Assembly: GCA_048498995.1 (NCBI GenBank)
Contig: JBEHWX010000135.1
Coordinates: 1 to 13,990, forward strand
Origin: JBEHWX01 sp048498995
GTDB taxonomy: Bacteria > Bacteroidota > Ignavibacteria > OLB7
Length of the DNA stretch: 13,990 nucleotides
Direction: 5' to 3'
Shown here: positions 1 to 6,759 of the stretch, piece after piece
Position numbering within the stretch: the first letter of the stretch is position 1
How the letters are laid out: each line of letters opens with the position of its first letter
Program-made: the position numbers and the translations under genes
Notes under the pieces: generated by a model
Told to the model about the DNA's origin: nothing
Database searches by the model: none
Seen by the model: only the letters and a program-made list of their open reading frames with translations

Positions 1-97
1 GCCATTCGGAAGGGCGCTTTTCATGTGGCCACCATCCGATGATCGCCTCGCGTCCGCGCCGAAGCGGCGCCGGCGGGCGCTCCTGGCCTGGGATTGG

Positions 98-163
98 TGG
101 CTATCCAGCCTTGACATCCGACGGTGGCAAGCCACGCGGTGGCTATCGATGCAATGGCTATCC
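98..163. repeat. Short dispersed repeat TGGCTATC, three copies
   Basis: The 8-mer TGGCTATC occurs at 98-105, 140-147 and 155-162 in the non-coding stretch before nth; the last two copies lie in similar contexts (GGTGGCTATCGA and ATGGCTATCCGA). The rest of positions 1-223 shows no credible gene. An open frame at 39-239 has a Gly/Arg-rich composition without any recognisable motif, and I treat it as non-coding. A TTGACA-like box at 111-116 has no matching -10 box at the right distance. The repeat may be chance in GC-rich DNA or a decayed tandem array. Confidence 0.3.
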
Positions 164-225
164 GATCGTAGAACGGCGCGCCGAAGGGGGCCGTGAGAGG
201 AAGGAAGCGAGAGAAGATCCGACGT

Positions 226-230
226 GGAGG
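226..230 (+). promoter_or_regulatory. Shine-Dalgarno deciding the nth start
   Basis: GGAGG at 226-230 sits 5 nt before the ATG at 236. It supports that start over the in-frame GTG at 224, which would overlap this site. Confidence 0.6.
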
Positions 231-235
231 CGGCG

Positions 236-1180
236 ATGAGGAAGAAGGGAACCGGGGGCGACGACGCGGTCAGCGAGGCGCTCAGGAAGAAGGCGATGGA
301 GGTCTATCACAGACTTCTGAAGAGCTACGGCGAGCATCCGCTGGTGCCCCGGCGCAAGCCGATGCACGAGCTGATCTCCACGATGCTCTCCCATAGAACC
401 ACGCAACAGAACGAGGCGATCGCCTTCGAGCGGATGTGGGAGCACTTCGGGAGCTGGGAGGCGATCCGCGACGCCGATGTCGACGAGCTGGTCGAAACCA
501 TCGCGACCGCTAATTTCGCGGAGGTCAAGGCGCCGAACATCAAGCGGACGCTGGCGCGGATCATCGAGGAGCGGGGCGAGCCCTCGATCGACTTTCTGGC
601 CGACATGCCCACCGAGGAGGCGATGGCCTGGCTGGTCTCCCTCCCCGGCGTCGGCGTGAAGACCGCGTCGCTGGTGCTTCTGTTCTGCTTCTCGAAGCCG
701 ATCCTTCCGGTGGACACGCACGTTCACCGGGTAAGCCAGCGCATCGGGCTGATCGGGGAGCGGGTTACGCCGAGCGCGGCGCACGAGCTGCTCCCTCCGC
801 TGCTGCCGAAGGATGCGCACGTGCTCTTCAACTTCCATATCGACATGCTGCGGCACGGCCAGCAGATCTGCATCTGGGGAAGCCCCCGTTGCGGACGCTG
901 CCCGATGACCGACATCTGCGACTGGTACCAGGAGAACCGCGCCGGCTCGGAAAAGCCCCGGAAGAAGACGTCGGCAACGACGTCGGAGAAGTCTTCGGAG
1001 AAGCTTGGGGAGGAGACGCGGCCGGGGCGGCGGAAGGAGACCCGGAGCGCTCCGGCCGCCGGAGCGCGGACGCCCAAGGTCGCCGGAACCGGATCCTCCG
1101 AACGAAAACCCTCCGAACGAAAATCCTCCGGACGAAAATCCTCCGGACGCGGTGGACGAACACGAACTTCAACATCCTGA
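236..1180 (+). CDS. nth: Endonuclease III with basic C-terminal repeat tail
   Basis: Base-excision-repair DNA glycosylase/AP lyase for oxidised pyrimidines and abasic sites. Numbering from the upstream GTG at 224 (subtract 4 for the chosen ATG): the helix-hairpin-helix LPGVGVKTA covers 140-148 with catalytic Lys146. Catalytic Asp164 lies in PVDTHVHR. The [4Fe-4S] loop is C216-x6-C223-x2-C226-x5-C232, exactly the Nth spacing. The enzyme core ends near residue 236, about the usual family length. A further 80 residues or so are Lys/Arg/Ser/Gly-rich, probably disordered, and end in repeats (SERKP, SERKS, SGRKS, SGRGG). Such a tail is not part of the standard enzyme and could bind DNA, which is inference. 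The ATG at 236 has a GGAGG site. The stop lies 6 nt before the SRAP gene, so the two are probably co-translated. Confidence 0.95.
   Translation: MRKKGTGGDDAVSEALRKKAMEVYHRLLKSYGEHPLVPRRKPMHELISTMLSHRTTQQNEAIAFERMWEHFGSWEAIRDADVDELVETIATANFAEVKAPNIKRTLARIIEERGEPSIDFLADMPTEEAMAWLVSLPGVGVKTASLVLLFCFSKPILPVDTHVHRVSQRIGLIGERVTPSAAHELLPPLLPKDAHVLFNFHIDMLRHGQQICIWGSPRCGRCPMTDICDWYQENRAGSEKPRKKTSATTSEKSSEKLGEETRPGRRKETRSAPAAGARTPKVAGTGSSERKPSERKSSGRKSSGRGGRTRTSTS
1094..1153 (+). repeat. Four 15-bp tandem repeats inside nth 3' end
   Basis: Units lie at 1094-1108, 1109-1123, 1124-1138 and 1139-1153. The core is (T/C)CCTCCG(A/G)ACGAAAA, with the last unit diverging in its final 4 bases. The 15-bp length keeps the frame and adds five residues per unit to the basic Ser/Arg/Lys tail of endonuclease III. 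Near identity between units suggests recent slippage or duplication, so copy number may vary between strains. Confidence 0.85.
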
Positions 1181-1186
1181 CGGACC

Positions 1187-1858
1187 ATGTGCGGACGATA
1201 TACGCTGACCAGTGACGTGACCGAATTTCTCGAGCTGCTCGGCATCGAGCCCCCGGCGGGGCTGGAGACGCCGCATCGCTTCAACATCGCGCCGAGCCAG
1301 CCGGTGCTCGCCGTGGTGGCCGATCCGCGTCCCCGGCTCGAGGTGATGGAGTGGGGCTACATCCCCTCCTGGGCCAAGCCGGAGACGAAGCCCCGCCCGG
1401 TGATCAACGCGAGGGTCGAATCGATCGTGGAGAAGCCGTACTTTCGCGGCGCCTTCCGGAGCTCCCGCTGCGCCATCCTCGCCGACGGCTTCTACGAATG
1501 GAAGAAGCTGGGCAAGGAGAAGCACCCGTTCCGCATCATGATGAAGGATCGCGGCGTCTTCTCAATGGCCGGACTCTGGAGCTGGGCGCGGACGCCGGAC
1601 GGCTCGGACCGGGCGACCTGCGCGATCATCACGACCGCGCCGAACGCGCTGATGAAGGATATCCACGACCGGATGCCGGCCATTCTCAACACCGAGGATC
1701 TGGTGGTCTGGCTCGATCCACGCGCGCGCCAGAAGGAGCTCCTGGCCGCCCTGGATCCCTATCCCGCCGATCTGATGAGCGCCTACGAAGTGGGGACCAT
1801 CGTCAACAGTCCCGCCAACGATTCCCCTTCCTGCATCGCCCCGATCGAACAGGAATGA
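1187..1858 (+). CDS. SRAP domain protein (YedK/HMCES family)
   Basis: SOS-response-associated-peptidase family protein. Members of this family protect abasic sites in single-stranded DNA by forming a covalent thiazolidine link through Cys2. The protein starts MCGRYTLTS, so Cys2 becomes the N-terminal nucleophile after Met removal. The other conserved residues are present: Asn74 in PVINARVE, Glu104 in GFYEWKK and His160 in HDRMPAIL, matching the active-site set of E. coli YedK. At 223 aa the length is normal and the whole protein is the single SRAP domain. The start is fixed by the need for Cys2. It lies 6 nt after nth with only a weak GGA upstream, so translational coupling is likely. Pairing with an AP lyase suggests a shared role in handling abasic sites. 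Confidence 0.95.
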   Translation: MCGRYTLTSDVTEFLELLGIEPPAGLETPHRFNIAPSQPVLAVVADPRPRLEVMEWGYIPSWAKPETKPRPVINARVESIVEKPYFRGAFRSSRCAILADGFYEWKKLGKEKHPFRIMMKDRGVFSMAGLWSWARTPDGSDRATCAIITTAPNALMKDIHDRMPAILNTEDLVVWLDPRARQKELLAALDPYPADLMSAYEVGTIVNSPANDSPSCIAPIEQE

Positions 1859-1921
1859 TCCGCGCGGATCATCCCCGAGAACATCATCCGCCGCGGCATG
1901 GCCGCGCCAACGCTACTGACC

Positions 1922-2644
1922 ATGAGAATTCTCTACGTGTTTCCCCACCCGGACGACGAGTCGTTCGGGCCGGCGCTGGCGATCGCCCAGCAGCGACGCG
2001 CCGGACATGAGGTGTTCCTCCTCACGCTCACCCGGGGGGGAGCCACCAAGCAGCGCCATCGTCTCGGCCTGTCGGTCGAGGAGATGGGGGAAGTCCGCTA
2101 CCGCGAGATGCTGGACGTGGAGCGGGAGCTCGATCTGAACGGCATGACCGTGCTTGACCTGCCGGACAGCGGGCTCAGAATGATGGACCCGCGGGAGATC
2201 GAGCGGACGATCGCCGCGGAGATCGAGCGGATCAGGCCGGACGTGCTGGTGAGCTACGCCGTGTACGGCATCAGCGGATTCTACGATCATCTGGTAACGC
2301 ACGCGGTGGTCAAGCGACTCTATCTGGAGATGCGGGACAACGGCGCCACCTACCTTCGGCGCCTTGCGCTCTATACGGTGGACGAATCGAATCCCCGCCT
2401 GTCGACCTCCACGCACAACCTCCGCGGATCGAAGCCGGAGGAGATCGACTGCGTGGTGACCGGATCGGCCGAGGATGTGGGGGCGCTCAAGCGGGCGCTG
2501 GCCTGCTACCGCACCTATCAGGAGACGATCGTCAACTCGAACGTGGTCGACGTGATCGGCGACTCGATCGCCTTCGAGTTCTTCGGCGAGCGCTTCTCGC
2601 CGCCGGTGACCGAGATCACCGCGCATCTTCCGGAAGCTCCGTGA
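1922..2644 (+). CDS. PIG-L/LmbE family N-acetylglucosaminyl deacetylase
   Basis: Zinc-dependent deacetylase of the LmbE/PIG-L fold, which removes acetyl from GlcNAc-type sugars or related small molecules. From the chosen ATG (240 aa), HPDDE covers residues 9-13, the metal-binding and catalytic signature near the N terminus. DHLVTH at 122-127 supplies the second histidine cluster. No signal peptide is visible, so the protein is cytoplasmic. An in-frame ATG at 1898 would add 8 residues, but homologues typically begin just before the strand that leads into HPDDE; neither start has a clear ribosome site. The gene follows the SRAP gene by 63 nt. The family includes the bacillithiol enzyme BshB, mycothiol enzymes and antibiotic-pathway members. 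No partner gene here narrows the substrate. Confidence 0.88.
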   Translation: MRILYVFPHPDDESFGPALAIAQQRRAGHEVFLLTLTRGGATKQRHRLGLSVEEMGEVRYREMLDVERELDLNGMTVLDLPDSGLRMMDPREIERTIAAEIERIRPDVLVSYAVYGISGFYDHLVTHAVVKRLYLEMRDNGATYLRRLALYTVDESNPRLSTSTHNLRGSKPEEIDCVVTGSAEDVGALKRALACYRTYQETIVNSNVVDVIGDSIAFEFFGERFSPPVTEITAHLPEAP

Positions 2645-2708
2645 GCCACGGCTCGGCGAGCATCGTTCCGGCCTTCGTCGACATCTTCCATCAACGATTC
2701 CGCACGGC

Positions 2709-3611
2709 GTGTCAGAACATCTGAAGGGGGCGACGTTTCTCGTCGCGGCCGCGATCTGCTGGAGCTTCGCTGGCCTCTGGATCAAGCTGGTCGATCTGAG
2801 TCCGATGGCGGTGGCCGGCGCGCGCAGCGCCATCGCGGCCATCGCGATAGCGGCGCTGATGGGACGATCGAGCGTGCAGCTGCTCCGATGGCTGACACCG
2901 CGCCATCTCTTCGGCGCCGTGGCCTATGCCGCCACGGTGATCTGCTTCGTGGTGGCGACCAAGCACACCACGGCCGCCAACGCCATTCTCCTCCAGTATA
3001 CCGCGCCGGTCTGGGTGGCGCTGCTGAGCACCCGGTTGCTCGGCGAGCGTACCACCTGGCACGACTGGGCCGCGATCGCGGCGGTGCTCGCCGGCATGAC
3101 CTACATGATGAGCGGCGAGCTTCAGGGGGGCGGCTTCTTCGGCGACCTGCTCGCCGTGGCCAGCGGTGTCTTCTTCGCGCTGAACGTGATCGTGCTCCGG
3201 AAGGAGCGGAACGCCGACGCGATCGGGATGGTGCTGCTGGGGAACGTGGCCGCGGCGATCATCGGCCTACCCTTCCTTCTGGTCGGGCCGATGCCCGGCA
3301 CGAGCGACATCCTCTACCTTCTGCTGCTCGGCACGCTCCAGCTGGCCGCGGGCTACGCGCTCTTCGTGCGCGGCATCCGTCACGTGCCGGCGGTGGAGGC
3401 GGCGCTGATCCCGGTGATGGAGCCGATCCTCAACCCGATCTGGGTCGCGATCTTCTACGGCGAGCATCCTCAACCCGCCACGCTGATCGGCGGCGCGATC
3501 GTGGTGGGAACGGTGACGCTCCGCGGCGTGCTCCGCGCGGCCGGAACACGAGCCGCCGGAAAGAACGCGGCCGAGGAGCCCCAGGTTGCGGAGCTTCCCC
3601 CGCCGACGTAA
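2709..3611 (+). CDS. EamA (DMT superfamily) transporter
   Basis: Inner-membrane transporter of the drug/metabolite superfamily, with about ten hydrophobic helices in two EamA repeats (roughly residues 6-137 and 144-276). Each repeat ends in the typical helix pattern: LLQYTAPVWVALLSTRLLGE in the first and a PVMEPILNPIWVAIFYGE segment in the second, the Pro/Glu pattern of this family. At 300 aa the length is standard. The last 30 residues or so form a hydrophilic Ala/Pro/Glu-rich tail. The start is a GTG (MSEHLKG) without an evident Shine-Dalgarno site, directly before helix 1. It lies 64 nt after the deacetylase and is probably in the same transcript. The substrate (amino acids, metabolites or drugs) cannot be told from sequence. 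Confidence 0.92.
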   Translation: MSEHLKGATFLVAAAICWSFAGLWIKLVDLSPMAVAGARSAIAAIAIAALMGRSSVQLLRWLTPRHLFGAVAYAATVICFVVATKHTTAANAILLQYTAPVWVALLSTRLLGERTTWHDWAAIAAVLAGMTYMMSGELQGGGFFGDLLAVASGVFFALNVIVLRKERNADAIGMVLLGNVAAAIIGLPFLLVGPMPGTSDILYLLLLGTLQLAAGYALFVRGIRHVPAVEAALIPVMEPILNPIWVAIFYGEHPQPATLIGGAIVVGTVTLRGVLRAAGTRAAGKNAAEEPQVAELPPPT

Positions 3612-3771
3612 GTTCCTCGCGGCCTCAGGCTCCGCGCCGGACCGGCGCTCGACGCGTCGCCTCCGACGTCCGGCGTCACCGGCATCCACCATCGCCGGCG
3701 ACGATCGCGATCGCCACATCGCGGGAGCATGCATCGGGCCGTTCCGTTCACGACATACCGGGAGCACCGCC

Positions 3772-4341
3772 ATGAAAGCGTCACTTCCCCTTCTCCTGTT
3801 TCTGCTGCTGCCGATCGCCGTTCGGGCGCAGAGCACGCCGAGTGCGTCGCCCCGTGCCTCATCGCGCGGCGCGGGGATGCCCCGCACGATGTACGTCACC
3901 TTCGATCGCGCGCCGATGTACGATTCGGCCACCTATCTCTCCACGATCCTCGCGACGCTCCAACGGGGGGACAGCGTGGTGGTCACCGGCCGGAGCGGGA
4001 CGTTCCTGGAGGTGGTCCACGGCGAGCGCCGCGGCTACGTGCTCGCCGCGAACCTCGGCACCGCTCCACCGAAAGGAGCCGCGCCCAGGAAAGCGCGCGC
4101 GACCGAGGCGACGCCGGAAGCCGGGAGCACCACGACCGGGACATCCGGAGCGAGCACGAGCACCACGACCGGCACGGCGACGAGTAGCACGCCGAGTGCC
4201 GCGACGTCGGGATCGACGGGAAGCGGCGGGAAGAAGGAGGAGGCCGCCACGGTGCAGTGCAGGGCGATCACGAAGTCCGGAAAGCAATGCTCCCGGCGGA
4301 CGTCGGATCCCTCCGGCTACTGCTGGCAGCACAAGAAGTGA
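3772..4341 (+). CDS. Secreted SH3-like protein with C-terminal Cys/His motif
   Basis: The 189-aa product opens with a classic signal peptide (MKASLPLLLFLLLPIAVRAQ, cleavage after about residue 20). Residues 40-95 look like a bacterial SH3-type domain, with short beta strands, RGDSVVVTGRSGTFLEV and a GYVLAANL ending; such domains bind cell wall or peptides. Residues 97-160 are a Ser/Thr/Gly/Ala-rich linker. The tail has C163, C173, C184 and H187 in a CRAITKSGKQC...GYCWQH pattern. I recognise this as a small Cys/His motif of the DUF5763 type, likely metal-binding (inference). The start has GGAG at 3761-3764, 7 nt upstream. The longer open frame from 3586 is rejected because it would bury the signal peptide. 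Its role is unknown, probably envelope-associated. Confidence 0.82.
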   Translation: MKASLPLLLFLLLPIAVRAQSTPSASPRASSRGAGMPRTMYVTFDRAPMYDSATYLSTILATLQRGDSVVVTGRSGTFLEVVHGERRGYVLAANLGTAPPKGAAPRKARATEATPEAGSTTTGTSGASTSTTTGTATSSTPSAATSGSTGSGGKKEEAATVQCRAITKSGKQCSRRTSDPSGYCWQHKK

Positions 4342-4381
4342 GCGAGCTCACAAGAGATCGATGAGGAGCGCGCAACAGCCA

Positions 4382-4410
4382 TTGCCGCGCATGACCTCGA
4401 CGCGTATACT
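4382..4410 (+). promoter_or_regulatory. Candidate sigma-70-like promoter
   Basis: TTGCCG (4382-4387), a 17-nt spacer and TATACT (4405-4410) lie about 100 nt before the first small membrane-protein gene. The same box and spacing occur on the minus strand at 8893-8921. Housekeeping promoters in Bacteroidota often deviate from this consensus, so this is tentative. Confidence 0.35.
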
Positions 4411-4500
4411 CGGCCGGCATCTCCACGACCGCGATGATCATGCATGACGATGATCGCGAGCGGCGATGCCGGCCGCGACGTTTCCAACGGCACCATCATC

Positions 4501-4505
4501 AGGAG
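4501..4505 (+). promoter_or_regulatory. Shine-Dalgarno deciding the 4514 start
   Basis: AGGAG ends 8 nt before the ATG at 4514. It is the best ribosome site among three in-frame starts (4466, 4514, 4559). GGAAG at 4549-4553 is a weaker alternative, 5 nt before the ATG at 4559. Confidence 0.5.
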
Positions 4506-4513
4506 CATGGCCG

Positions 4514-5020
4514 ATGACGACATCTCCATCAACCGGATCAGCATCCTCGGAAGCCGCCATGACCGTGGAGCGCGGCGAAGCGAACAAGGCGCTCGTGATG
4601 GCGATCGGCACCTTCCTTGCACCGATCGCGATGCTGCTCGTTCTGGCGCTCACCGGCAACGATCCGCCGGAGCCGGTCCGCATGGCGATCACCGCGGTTC
4701 CGCTCGGCCTCGTCATCCTCTCCTGCTGCTGGTCGTTCGTGGTCGCCACGCGCGCGAGCTGGCCGGCGACCCTGGCGCTCGTGGCCCTGGTGACGGCGGC
4801 GGTGATCGCATTGGCACGCGCCGTCAGCGCGGAGACGATCGACGACGATCACCTCGAGATCGCGCTCTGCGTGCTGGCGGCCGTTCCGGTCGTGATGGCG
4901 CTCGGGAAGATTCCGGCACGCGCCGGGCTCCGACGGGGACTGCTGCCGCTCGCGATCAACCTGATCACGATCGGCGCGTTTCTGCTGATCGCGATGCGCG
5001 TCATCGCGCTGGACGAATGA
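4514..5020 (+). CDS. Small four-helix membrane protein, paralogue A
   Basis: Unrecognised integral membrane protein of 168 aa from the chosen start. About four hydrophobic helices are visible: AIGTFLAPIAMLLVLAL, AVPLGLVILSCCWSFVV, LALVALVTAAVIALA and, after a hydrophilic loop (SAETIDDDHLE), a further hydrophobic region ending LLPLAINLITIGAFLLIAM. The C-terminal LPxxINLxT stretch also appears in the next gene, which has the same size and topology, so the two look like an old tandem duplication. The first 15 residues after the chosen start are Ser/Thr-rich, so the ATG at 4559 (153 aa, MTVERGEANK) is quite possible. A promoter candidate lies at 4382-4410. No function can be assigned. Confidence 0.72.
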   Translation: MTTSPSTGSASSEAAMTVERGEANKALVMAIGTFLAPIAMLLVLALTGNDPPEPVRMAITAVPLGLVILSCCWSFVVATRASWPATLALVALVTAAVIALARAVSAETIDDDHLEIALCVLAAVPVVMALGKIPARAGLRRGLLPLAINLITIGAFLLIAMRVIALDE

Positions 5021-5040
5021 GCGCTGAACGAATGAGAGCC

Positions 5041-5067
5041 GGCCGCGCATCCCGAGCTCGCGCGGCC
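5041..5067. other. Perfect 8-bp GC hairpin between paralogues
   Basis: GGCCGCGC (5041-5048) is the exact inverse of GCGCGGCC (5060-5067), with an 11-nt loop. It lies between the two small membrane-protein genes. There is no T tract, so it is not a standard terminator. It could modulate transcript stability or translation of the second gene, whose alternative ATG at 5073 is only 5 nt away. Confidence 0.4.
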
Positions 5068-5105
5068 ACGACATGGACATTCGAACACATCCGGGCAGAT
5101 CATCG

Positions 5106-5576
5106 ATGCCGCCCCGCTCCTTGCCCCATATCGGCTCGCGCCAGACGGCGCTCCTTCTGCTGGCGATCGTCAGCAGCCTTTTCCTGGTGGCCTCCACGAT
5201 CGTGACCGTCGCCAATCTGGGCACCGTCACGCCGGCCCTGTTCGGCGTCGCGGCATTCATCTACTTCCTCTCCACCCTCTGGTCCACCGCGCATGGCCTT
5301 GTGCACGCGGCGTCGGAGAGCATGGCCGCGGTGGTGGTGATCGTGCTCGTGACCGTGCTGCTGGTGCTGCTCCTCCCCGGCCGCGACGCCGGGGCCGGAG
5401 AGGTTGCAATCGCGACCGGAGCGATGCTCGGTATCCTGCTGGCGGCCATACTGCTGGCACGCGCGCCGCGATGGCGGGGGCAATGCTCGGCGATGCTGCC
5501 GATGGTGATCAACCTCCTGACCCTGAGCGGCATGCTCCTGGCGGCGGCCTTTCTCCTGACCCGGGTCGACGACTGA
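5106..5576 (+). CDS. Small four-helix membrane protein, paralogue B
   Basis: Unrecognised integral membrane protein of 156 aa from the ATG at 5106. Four hydrophobic helices are clear: TALLLLAIVSSLFLVASTIV, FGVAAFIYFLSTLW, a long Val/Leu-rich AAVVVIVLVTVLLVLLL helix, and AMLGILLAAILLA followed by MLPMVINLLTLSGMLLAAAF near the end. The LPxxINLxT motif, overall length and helix order match the preceding gene, indicating duplication with strong divergence. The start is uncertain. An ATG at 5073 would add 11 residues, and neither start has a good ribosome site. I prefer 5106 because the segment before helix 1 then matches paralogue A in length. It lies 85 nt after paralogue A on the same strand; function unknown. 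Confidence 0.72.
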   Translation: MPPRSLPHIGSRQTALLLLAIVSSLFLVASTIVTVANLGTVTPALFGVAAFIYFLSTLWSTAHGLVHAASESMAAVVVIVLVTVLLVLLLPGRDAGAGEVAIATGAMLGILLAAILLARAPRWRGQCSAMLPMVINLLTLSGMLLAAAFLLTRVDD

Positions 5577-5630
5577 GGAGCCGACGCCGGCGCGTTTCCC
5601 GACCACGATACTTCTTCCGATATTCGGCCG

Positions 5631-6575
5631 ATGAAGAGGACACTTCCGATCCGCGGTCACCGCGCCACCGCCTCCCCGGCGCTGCTGCTCCTGTTCCTGA
5701 TCGCGCCGCTCCGCGCCGCGATGCCGACGGAGCCGATCATTCCCCCCGCGCCGCCATCGGCGATATCGCCGGCGATACCTTCGGCGATGGCGTGGGACAG
5801 CACCGGCTCAACATCGACCGCCTCCACCGCATCGACATCCCCCGCGCCGCTCGACACGATCTGGAGCGATACACGGGCGGTGTTCACCGACGCCGCGCTG
5901 CTGTTCGCGCGCCCGCTCCACTTCACCGGCCGCGACTGGGGAACCACGGTGGGCGTCCTTGCCACGACCGGCGGCCTGATGGTCTTCGACGAGCGGATCA
6001 GGACGCAGTACGGCAAGGGAGGAACCGACGAGCAGCGTCCGATCGTGAAGTGGGCCAACACGCTCGGCACTCCCTATCCGATGCTCGCCGTCGCGGTTCC
6101 CCTCTACGTGGGTGGCCTTCTCGGCGATGCTCCCGGCCTCAGGGTGGCCGGCCGGCACGTGGTGCAGTCGGCGATGTACGCCGGGCTGATCACCACGGTC
6201 GCGAAGGTCCTGATCGGACGCCATCGTCCGTTCCTGAACGAGGGCGCGTTCCGCTACGAGGGGCCGACGACGCACGACGAGTTCAACTCCCTCCCCTCCG
6301 GGCACACGACCGCCGCCTTCGCCCTCTGCTCCACGCTCGCCGCGGAGATCGACAACACCTGGGCGAGCATCGGCCTCTACTCCCTGGCGGCGCTCACCGG
6401 CGCGGCGCGTATCTACACCGACCGGCACTGGGCCAGCGACGTGTTCCTCGGCGCCGCGATCGGCACCGCCTGCGGCTACGGCGTGGTCCATCTCGACGCC
6501 GCCGACGGCGCGAGCCACTCCTCGCTGATGGTCTATCCCACCCTCACCGGCATCACCGCCGTCGTCAGCTTCTGA
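5631..6575 (+). CDS. Exported PAP2-family phosphatase
   Basis: Type 2 phosphatidic-acid phosphatase superfamily member, 314 aa. The family removes phosphate from lipid phosphates such as phosphatidic acid or undecaprenyl diphosphate. The three signature blocks are complete: K192-x6-R199-P200 (KVLIGRHRP), P222-S-G-H225, and R260-x5-H266-x3-D270 (ARIYTDRHWASD). Residues 1-30 form a signal peptide or anchor (TASPALLLLFLIAPLRAA). Residues 31-75 are a Pro/Ser/Thr-rich spacer with TSTASTASTS. The catalytic part then has several membrane-spanning or hydrophobic helices, so the active site should face the periplasm. The ATG at 5631 lacks a strong ribosome site but begins the signal peptide. A strong hairpin follows 56 nt after the stop. 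The exact lipid substrate is not determinable. Confidence 0.93.
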   Translation: MKRTLPIRGHRATASPALLLLFLIAPLRAAMPTEPIIPPAPPSAISPAIPSAMAWDSTGSTSTASTASTSPAPLDTIWSDTRAVFTDAALLFARPLHFTGRDWGTTVGVLATTGGLMVFDERIRTQYGKGGTDEQRPIVKWANTLGTPYPMLAVAVPLYVGGLLGDAPGLRVAGRHVVQSAMYAGLITTVAKVLIGRHRPFLNEGAFRYEGPTTHDEFNSLPSGHTTAAFALCSTLAAEIDNTWASIGLYSLAALTGAARIYTDRHWASDVFLGAAIGTACGYGVVHLDAADGASHSSLMVYPTLTGITAVVSF

Positions 6576-6631
6576 CGCTCCGCGCATCTCCCCATGCCTT
6601 GCCAGCCCATCTCCATCCGGCCGGAAACGGC

Positions 6632-6657
6632 GACGGGGCGCCTTCCGGCGCCCCGTC
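6632..6657. terminator. Strong hairpin between convergent genes
   Basis: A perfect 11-bp stem (GACGGGGCGCC at 6632-6642 with its inverse at 6647-6657) has a 4-nt TTCC loop. It lies between the PAP2 gene and the convergent minus-strand gene that ends at 6760. There is no T tract on either side, so it may be a weak or factor-assisted bidirectional terminator. Confidence 0.6.
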
Positions 6658-6759
6658 CATGATCGCAACGCGGGACGGTCTTCTCGCTTCGCGATCGTCT
6701 CGCTTCACGATATACAATGCACACCTCGGCGCGTTCACGCGCGCCCGGTGCTCCGTCGC

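Noticed and set aside
39..239. Small open frame before nth
   Set aside because: Gly/Arg-rich composition, no motif, no ribosome site, and it overlaps the nth start; fits random translation of GC-rich DNA.
1913..2842. Long minus-strand open frame opposite the PIG-L gene
   Set aside because: Antisense to a clear HPDDE-containing deacetylase; the His/Arg/Asp-rich product has no family pattern.
6682..6710. Two copies of TCTCGCTTC(G/A)CGA with a 16-bp period
   Set aside because: Only two short copies in a convergent intergenic region; could easily be chance.
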